Source of the DNA: Holophagales bacterium
GTDB lineage: Bacteria > Acidobacteriota > Holophagae > Holophagales > Holophagaceae
DNA length: 9,850 bases
NCBI GenBank assembly: GCA_031283145.1
Contig: JAITCJ010000137.1
Location: forward strand, 1-9,850
Direction of reading: 5' to 3'
The position numbers and the translations under genes were made by a program. This document shows positions 6,554 through 9,850 of this stretch, piece after piece; position 1 is the first letter of the stretch; the number at the start of each line of letters is the position of its first letter. The notes below the pieces were generated by a model. That model was given only the letters and a program-made list of their open reading frames with translations. It ran no database searches and was not told where the DNA came from.

Positions 6554-7959
6554 AAGGCTTCCTTTTGTTCAATAGCAGACGCGCCACCGGTTTTTTCGAT
6601 GTAGTTTAAGGAGCGCAGGCGTTTGTACAGGTTAGAGCGATCCAGGCCAAGCCGCTCGGCTGCGTACGCGACATTGCCGTTCTGAAGTTTAAGTTCCCTT
6701 TGAATATAAATACTTTCAAACCACTCGCGGGCTTCCCTCAGATTTGAAAATTCCGGAAACGACATTGAGTCTGAATCCACCACTTGGCGTACGTCTAACG
6801 GCCCTAGGTCTTTTATGGTGATCTCGCCGCCGCGCGAGAGGATCATGGCGCGCTCCATCAAATTCTTAAGCTCGCGCACATTTCCCGGCCAGTCGTGGCG
6901 CAATAGGGTTCTTTTAGCTTCTTCAGAAATGTGTTTTGTCGGCTTTCTGTATGTCTTGGCTATTTTTACAATAAAGGCTTCGGCCATATAAATAAGCTCA
7001 TCCTGGCGCTCGCGCAAGGGCGGTACGGACAGGGGTACCACGGCAAGCCTGAAATAAAGGTCTTCCCTAAACCTGCCAGCTTTAATCTCCTCCTTTAAGT
7101 CTTTATTAGTAGCGGCAATGACTCTGGCGTCCGTGCTGACAGCACCGCCGCCAACAGGCTCAATACGGCCTTCCTGCAAGGCACGCAGAACTTTCGCCTG
7201 GGTCTTGAGAGACATATCCCCAACTTCGTCCAGAAACAGCGTCCCCCCATCGGCCTCTCGGAATTTGCCCTTTTGATCCCTAATAGCGCCTGTAAAAGCT
7301 CCCTTTACATGGCCGAATAATTCTGACTCTATAAGTTCTTCCGGTATGGCCGCGCAGTTTACTTCCACAAATGGCGCCCTGGCTCTCAGGCTTTGGGAAT
7401 GAATCAACCTGGCGACTTCTTCTTTGCCAGATCCGTTTTCGCCCGTAAGCAATACACGGCCATCCGTTGGAGACACTAGTCTGATGTCCGCCAGCAGAGC
7501 TTTCATGACCTTGCTCTCAGCCATGAAGAAATGCGCCTGAGAGGTCGCCTCCTGTAATCTCAGGTTTTCGCTCTCAAGATGATGCTGACGCAGCGCGTTG
7601 CCCACAACCAACAGCAAGCGGTCAAGGTCTATTGGTTTTTCAACAAAATCGAATGCCCCCAGTTTGGTTGCTTGGAGCGCCGTGTTGATGTTGCCATGCC
7701 CGCTGATCATGATTACAGGCAGACTGGGTCGTATGGCCTTGCATCGGCCAAGGACTTCCAGTCCGTCAATGCCGGGCAGCCACACGTCCAAAATCATTAG
7801 GTTGACGTCGTCCGGATCTGAGTGTTCCAGCAAATCCAACGCATGCTCTCCGCTTTCAGCCTTTAGCACAGCAAAACCCTCTTCCACTAAAGATTCGCCA
7901 AGGCTCCTGCGTATTCCGGGTTCATCGTCAACAATGAGTATGGTGCAAGTCGGCTTCAT
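6550..7959 (-). CDS. Sigma-54-dependent response regulator (NtrC/NtrX type)
   Basis: A 469-residue three-domain regulator. The receiver (about 5-120) has the acidic pair D11-D12, the phosphoacceptor D58 in LDVWLPG, S86 and K108. The AAA+ ATPase (about 145-380) has Walker A GENGSGKE (173-180), the intact sigma-54 contact loop GAFTGA (220-225), Walker B GGTLFLDE (238-245) and the arginine-rich region DWPGNVREL (356-364). The Fis-type helix-turn-helix lies at about 428-452 (NVAYAAERLGLDRSNLYKRL). When phosphorylated by a histidine kinase it should oligomerise at an enhancer and open sigma-54 promoters. Domain order and size match NtrX/NtrC/AtoC-type regulators; which one cannot be decided without its kinase, which is not in the window. 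It starts 9 bases after murB, with no clear Shine-Dalgarno sequence, and overlaps the MerR-type gene by 4 bases, pointing to one operon. Confidence 0.95.
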   Translation of the reverse strand: MKPTCTILIVDDEPGIRRSLGESLVEEGFAVLKAESGEHALDLLEHSDPDDVNLMILDVWLPGIDGLEVLGRCKAIRPSLPVIMISGHGNINTALQATKLGAFDFVEKPIDLDRLLLVVGNALRQHHLESENLRLQEATSQAHFFMAESKVMKALLADIRLVSPTDGRVLLTGENGSGKEEVARLIHSQSLRARAPFVEVNCAAIPEELIESELFGHVKGAFTGAIRDQKGKFREADGGTLFLDEVGDMSLKTQAKVLRALQEGRIEPVGGGAVSTDARVIAATNKDLKEEIKAGRFREDLYFRLAVVPLSVPPLRERQDELIYMAEAFIVKIAKTYRKPTKHISEEAKRTLLRHDWPGNVRELKNLMERAMILSRGGEITIKDLGPLDVRQVVDSDSMSFPEFSNLREAREWFESIYIQRELKLQNGNVAYAAERLGLDRSNLYKRLRSLNYIEKTGGASAIEQKEAL

Positions 7960-7968
7960 GTTTTTATT

Positions 7969-8871
7969 CTATCGCAAAGGACGATCAGCTATATTTTCAT
8001 CCCATACCTCAACTTCCAGTTCCAATTCACACTTGTGAATTTCATACACTTTGGAGCGGACCAACTGGATTAATTCCCAAAAATCCAAAGGCGTCGCGTT
8101 TCCTAAATTTAACAAAAAATTTGCGTGAATGGGGCTCACTTTGGCGTCACCTATTCGCGTTCCTTTTAAGCCAACGCTTTCTATAAGCTGACCCGCTTTT
8201 TTATCCGGCGGGTTTTTAAAAACACACCCCGCGCTACGCCCGACCGGCTGACTTTGGCGGCGCTTGGTTTGAAATTTGTTCATGGTCTTTTTGACTGACT
8301 CTCTGTCGCGTTTTACTAATTTGATTGACGCGCTTAGGGCTATGTGACCATCAGCCAAAAAACTTGAGCGATATGTAAAATCCCCATGCTCCGGAACTTT
8401 TTCAACAATTTCGCCAAACGGCGTGAGAAATCGTATTTGGTCCAATGTTTGCGCCCATTCACCGCCGTTTGCGCCCGCGTTCATGCGGAGCGCGCCTCCA
8501 AAACTGCCCGGAATGCCATATGCCCATTCAATACCCGAAAACCCCATGTCCGCAACGTTATTTATCAGGGCGGTATGACTATAACTCGCGTTAGCTGAAA
8601 CGCCTTTAGCGGTGAGCCGCAATTCAACGGGCATATTCAGTCGCATAACGGGCACGCTGATGTCTGATAACACCAGCAAATTGGATCCGCCGCCGAGTAT
8701 TCGATAGTTCAAATCATTGACCCTGCATGTTTTAACAAAAAGGCGCGCTTCTTCTTCTGTTCCGGGTTCAAAAAGCCACTTGCAGACTCCGCCCAGACCC
8801 AGTGTCGTCAGCCTGGCGAAAGGCACGTCCCGCCTGTGAGGAATTGATAAGAGCGATTCAGGTAGTTCCAT
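7969..8871 (-). CDS. murB: UDP-N-acetylenolpyruvoylglucosamine reductase
   Basis: A 300-residue cytoplasmic flavoenzyme that reduces UDP-N-acetylglucosamine enolpyruvate to UDP-N-acetylmuramate with NADPH, the second committed step of peptidoglycan synthesis. FAD-binding motifs are present: TTLGLGG (22-28), LGGGSNLLV (59-67) and the block GIPGSFGGALRMNAGA (119-134). The YRSS motif with R168 and the GCVFKNP active-site loop (215-221) follow; C216 stands where E. coli MurB has its proton-donating serine, a substitution known in short-form enzymes. The C-terminal acidic strand LELEVEVW (283-290) supplies the last catalytic glutamate region. The length fits the short (type II) MurB proteins. It is the first large gene of the minus-strand cluster. 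The leader carries a hairpin at 8889-8914 and no clear ribosome binding site. Confidence 0.95.
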   Translation of the reverse strand: MELPESLLSIPHRRDVPFARLTTLGLGGVCKWLFEPGTEEEARLFVKTCRVNDLNYRILGGGSNLLVLSDISVPVMRLNMPVELRLTAKGVSANASYSHTALINNVADMGFSGIEWAYGIPGSFGGALRMNAGANGGEWAQTLDQIRFLTPFGEIVEKVPEHGDFTYRSSFLADGHIALSASIKLVKRDRESVKKTMNKFQTKRRQSQPVGRSAGCVFKNPPDKKAGQLIESVGLKGTRIGDAKVSPIHANFLLNLGNATPLDFWELIQLVRSKVYEIHKCELELEVEVWDENIADRPLR

Positions 8872-8888
8872 TTTTAAACTACAAAGCC

Positions 8889-8914
8889 ACTTGCAAAACC
8901 CCTGTTTTACAAGT
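8889..8914. other. Hairpin in the 63-base gap ahead of murB
   Basis: Arms 8889-8899 and 8904-8914 pair over 11 bases with one C-A mismatch around the 4-base loop CCCT. A second, smaller dyad, TACATC/GATGTA around GGA (8914-8928), abuts it. Read on the minus strand, both lie after the stop of the small membrane-protein gene and 18 or more bases before the murB start. They could weaken transcription between the two genes or act in the murB leader; there is no T-run typical of a strong terminator. Confidence 0.4.
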
Positions 8915-8934
8915 ACATCGGAGATGTATAAAAA

Positions 8935-9249
8935 TCAGTTTTTTTGAGTTGGATTGCCCCCTGAATTGTTCGCAATAACAATAGGGGCGTGAAAAATCCA
9001 ATAATAAAGCAGTGCCAAACAACATAATATACATAATAAATGTATGATGATTCTAAGTAACACTAACTCCATAAAGCAAATAGCAGATACTAGTTGTATC
9101 GCTCCAATGGCAGCTATAACAAAAACCACAGTGTAAGATGATGATAAAGCAGCGTTACAATTTATACAGTGATAATGAAGCAAAGGACCGATAAGGAATT
9201 TCTTGCTGAAAGGTATAACCTTTTGTTTGCAATTTGGACATTCGTACAT
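8935..9249 (-). CDS. Small two-helix membrane protein with C-x2-C/20/C-x2-C head
   Basis: A 104-residue protein. Two cysteine pairs, C4-P-N-C7 and C28-I-N-C31, are separated by exactly 20 residues, the arrangement of the family known as cxxc_20_cxxc; they probably bind one zinc ion in the cytoplasm. Two hydrophobic segments (about 41-60 and 62-86) should cross the inner membrane, and a short polar tail follows. The function of the family is not established. ATG at 9249 is preceded by a strong ribosome binding site, GGAGGT (9256-9261 on the plus strand), 6 bases away, unlike most genes around it. Hand counting 9001-9180 gives only about one third G+C, clearly lower than murB beside it, with isoleucine- and leucine-rich AT-ended codons. 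That suggests recent acquisition or simply the bias of a membrane protein. The stop lies 63 bases before murB, so co-transcription is possible. Confidence 0.75.
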   Translation of the reverse strand: MYECPNCKQKVIPFSKKFLIGPLLHYHCINCNAALSSSYTVVFVIAAIGAIQLVSAICFMELVLLRIIIHLLCILCCLALLYYWIFHAPIVIANNSGGNPTQKN

Positions 9250-9255
9250 CTTGCC

Positions 9256-9261
9256 ACCTCC
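9256..9261 (-). promoter_or_regulatory. Strong ribosome binding site of the small membrane-protein gene
   Basis: GGAGGT on the minus strand, 6 bases before the ATG at 9249. It supports this small open frame as a real gene and fixes its start. Confidence 0.75.
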
Positions 9262-9286
9262 AAGTTCTCTTCAAACAATTTCCGGC

Positions 9287-9309
9287 TTTCAGTTTTACGG
9301 CAACTGAAA
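9287..9309. other. Hairpin in the leader of the small membrane-protein gene
   Basis: TTTCAGTT and AACTGAAA form a perfect 8-base stem around a 7-base loop (9295-9301), 38 bases upstream of the ATG at 9249. It could be a leader RNA structure or an operator. Confidence 0.4.
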
Positions 9310-9318
9310 AGCGAGAGG

Positions 9319-9338
9319 ATTGATGAAAACACATCAAT
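9319..9338. other. Second hairpin in the same leader
   Basis: ATTGATG and CATCAAT form a perfect 7-base stem around the loop AAAACA, 9 bases from the hairpin at 9287-9309. It is AT-rich and short, so weaker evidence on its own. Confidence 0.35.
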
Positions 9339-9417
9339 GGAACAATGATAACAAATTTGAAACCATTTGAACACATGCAGAAAAAAAATCTGTGGCACAA
9401 TATCTGGGCAAGCGCTC

Positions 9418-9465
9418 TCAATCATTCTGAAAAACAGAGTGCGGCCTGTTTTTCAGAATGATTGA
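9418..9465. repeat. Perfect 20-base inverted repeat, related to the hairpin after nth
   Basis: Arms 9418-9437 and 9446-9465 are exact reverse complements around the 8-base loop AGTGCGGC. The core CTGAAAAACAG/CTGTTTTTCAG is shared with the hairpin at 1847-1890, which has the same loop length; the 12 bases CTGTTTTTCAGA occur in both right arms. It ends 26 bases before the start of the gene at 9492, next to TATAAA (9467-9472). It could be a dispersed hairpin repeat, a terminator for transcription crossing the spacer, or an operator for the plus-strand gene. The T-run is within the stem, not after it. Confidence 0.65.
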
Positions 9466-9466
9466 C

Positions 9467-9472
9467 TATAAA
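9467..9472 (+). promoter_or_regulatory. Possible -10 box ahead of the last gene
   Basis: TATAAA matches five of six -10 consensus bases and would start transcription about 13 bases before the ATG at 9492, which is short. The -35 position falls in the hairpin and shows no consensus. Weak candidate. Confidence 0.2.
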
Positions 9473-9491
9473 CTGTTAAGCTGGCTTGTAA

Positions 9492-9850
9492 ATGTTATTC
9501 GATCGCCGCACGCGCCTCATTCTGTCTGTTTCCGCTTTGACCTTGTTTGCGGTCATTGGCGCATCCTGGTTCTTTGTCAGCCACAGCGTCAGGGCAGTCA
9601 TGGCTGTGGATGGCCGTGCCATAAAGCCGCTCGGTTTTGTCGCGCTGCCGCTACCCCCTCAAGGCACTAAAGCGGAATGGCTCGGCGGGGGTGAAGTCAG
9701 GTCTGTTGCCGTATCCGCCGATTCGCTTTGGACGGCCGGTTCCTTTGGTGTTATTAACGACGACGGCGTTCAGCCTGGCTTGCCGTCCTTAAAGGTCTCC
9801 GCCATGCTCCTCTGGCGCGGCAACCCCTTAGTCGCGCTGGAGGCCGGCGG
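9492..9850 (+). CDS. Signal-anchored protein with the start of a W-K-N-G-like repeat domain, 3' partial
   Basis: An open frame of 119 full codons runs off the window. ATG at 9492 is directly preceded by an in-frame TAA, so the start cannot be further upstream; no Shine-Dalgarno sequence is visible. Residues 1-8 carry three arginines, and about 9-31 are hydrophobic (LILSVSALTLFAVIGASWFF), a signal anchor or uncleaved signal peptide that would place the rest in the periplasm. Residues 70-110 read RSVAVSADSLWTAGSF, a loop, then SAMLLWRGN. This follows the order of the repeat unit in the gene at the left end of the window (SVFVSGDDVYVAG, loop, AMLWKNG), so a beta-propeller-like repeat domain probably begins here. 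Codon choice is more GC-rich than in the spacer before it. What follows downstream, a further repeat array or an enzymatic or signalling domain, cannot be seen. Confidence 0.75.
   Translation, partial: MLFDRRTRLILSVSALTLFAVIGASWFFVSHSVRAVMAVDGRAIKPLGFVALPLPPQGTKAEWLGGGEVRSVAVSADSLWTAGSFGVINDDGVQPGLPSLKVSAMLLWRGNPLVALEAG

Larger units (their letters stand above)
9250..9491. other. Divergent intergenic region with three hairpins
   Basis: This 242-base AT-rich spacer separates the minus-strand membrane-protein gene from the plus-strand gene at 9492. It has no credible coding region. It contains dyads at 9287-9309, 9319-9338 and 9418-9465, and a short direct repeat of ATTTGAA near 9354-9370. The first two dyads would lie in the leader RNA of the membrane-protein gene if its promoter is near 9345-9350 (ATGATA, read as TATCAT on the minus strand, a weak -10 candidate). 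Confidence 0.55.

Noticed and set aside
9393..9408. Possible sigma-54 promoter (TGGCAC followed by CTGG) facing the gene at 9492
   Set aside because: The -24 element is perfect, but the -12 element lacks the required GC at the right spacing; it would also fire about 90 bases before the gene, through the 20-base hairpin.
9155..9425. Overlapping minus-strand open frames across the divergent spacer
   Set aside because: They overlap the cysteine-pair gene in other frames, have no ribosome binding site and no recognisable protein features.
9462..9490. TTGACT at 9462 as a -35 box for the last gene
   Set aside because: No -10-like sequence lies 16-18 bases downstream, and the ATG at 9492 would overlap the start point.

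Overview
The window reads as chromosomal DNA from a Gram-negative (diderm) bacterium of intermediate G+C. An Oar-like TonB-dependent outer-membrane receptor, a short MurB and an NtrC-type sigma-54 activator support this. Large Oar-type receptors with a carboxypeptidase-regulatory N-domain are best known from Acidobacteriota and Myxococcota, but nothing here fixes the phylum. I see no phage genes, transposase, CRISPR array, rRNA or tRNA.

Left part, plus strand (1-3154). A gene that enters from outside the window encodes nine copies of a 40-49 residue repeat built around W-K-N-G, probably a beta-propeller-like surface or secreted protein. Ten bases later comes endonuclease III (nth), with all catalytic and iron-sulfur residues present. 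A 232-base spacer holding three hairpins follows, then an exported calcineurin-like (Shewanella-like/PPP-type) phosphatase with its own good ribosome binding site.

Middle, minus strand (3239-8871). Four tightly packed genes look like one transcription unit read right to left: murB, a sigma-54-dependent response regulator, a small MerR-family regulator (start codon overlapping the previous stop, ATGA) and a 934-residue TonB-dependent receptor. A hairpin between the convergent phosphatase and receptor genes probably ends transcription from both sides. The cognate histidine kinase is not in the window.

Right part (8872-9850). A strikingly AT-rich minus-strand gene encodes a 104-residue, two-helix membrane protein with a C-x2-C / 20 / C-x2-C zinc-ribbon-like head. 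A 242-base divergent spacer with three hairpins separates it from a plus-strand gene that runs off the end. That last gene starts with a signal anchor and then shows the same strand and W-x-x-G pattern as the repeat protein at the left end, so related repeat proteins appear to flank the block.

The most notable unexplained structure is a hairpin design found in both large spacers (1847-1890 and 9418-9465): 18-20 base arms, an 8-base loop and a shared CTGAAAAA/TTTTTCAG core.
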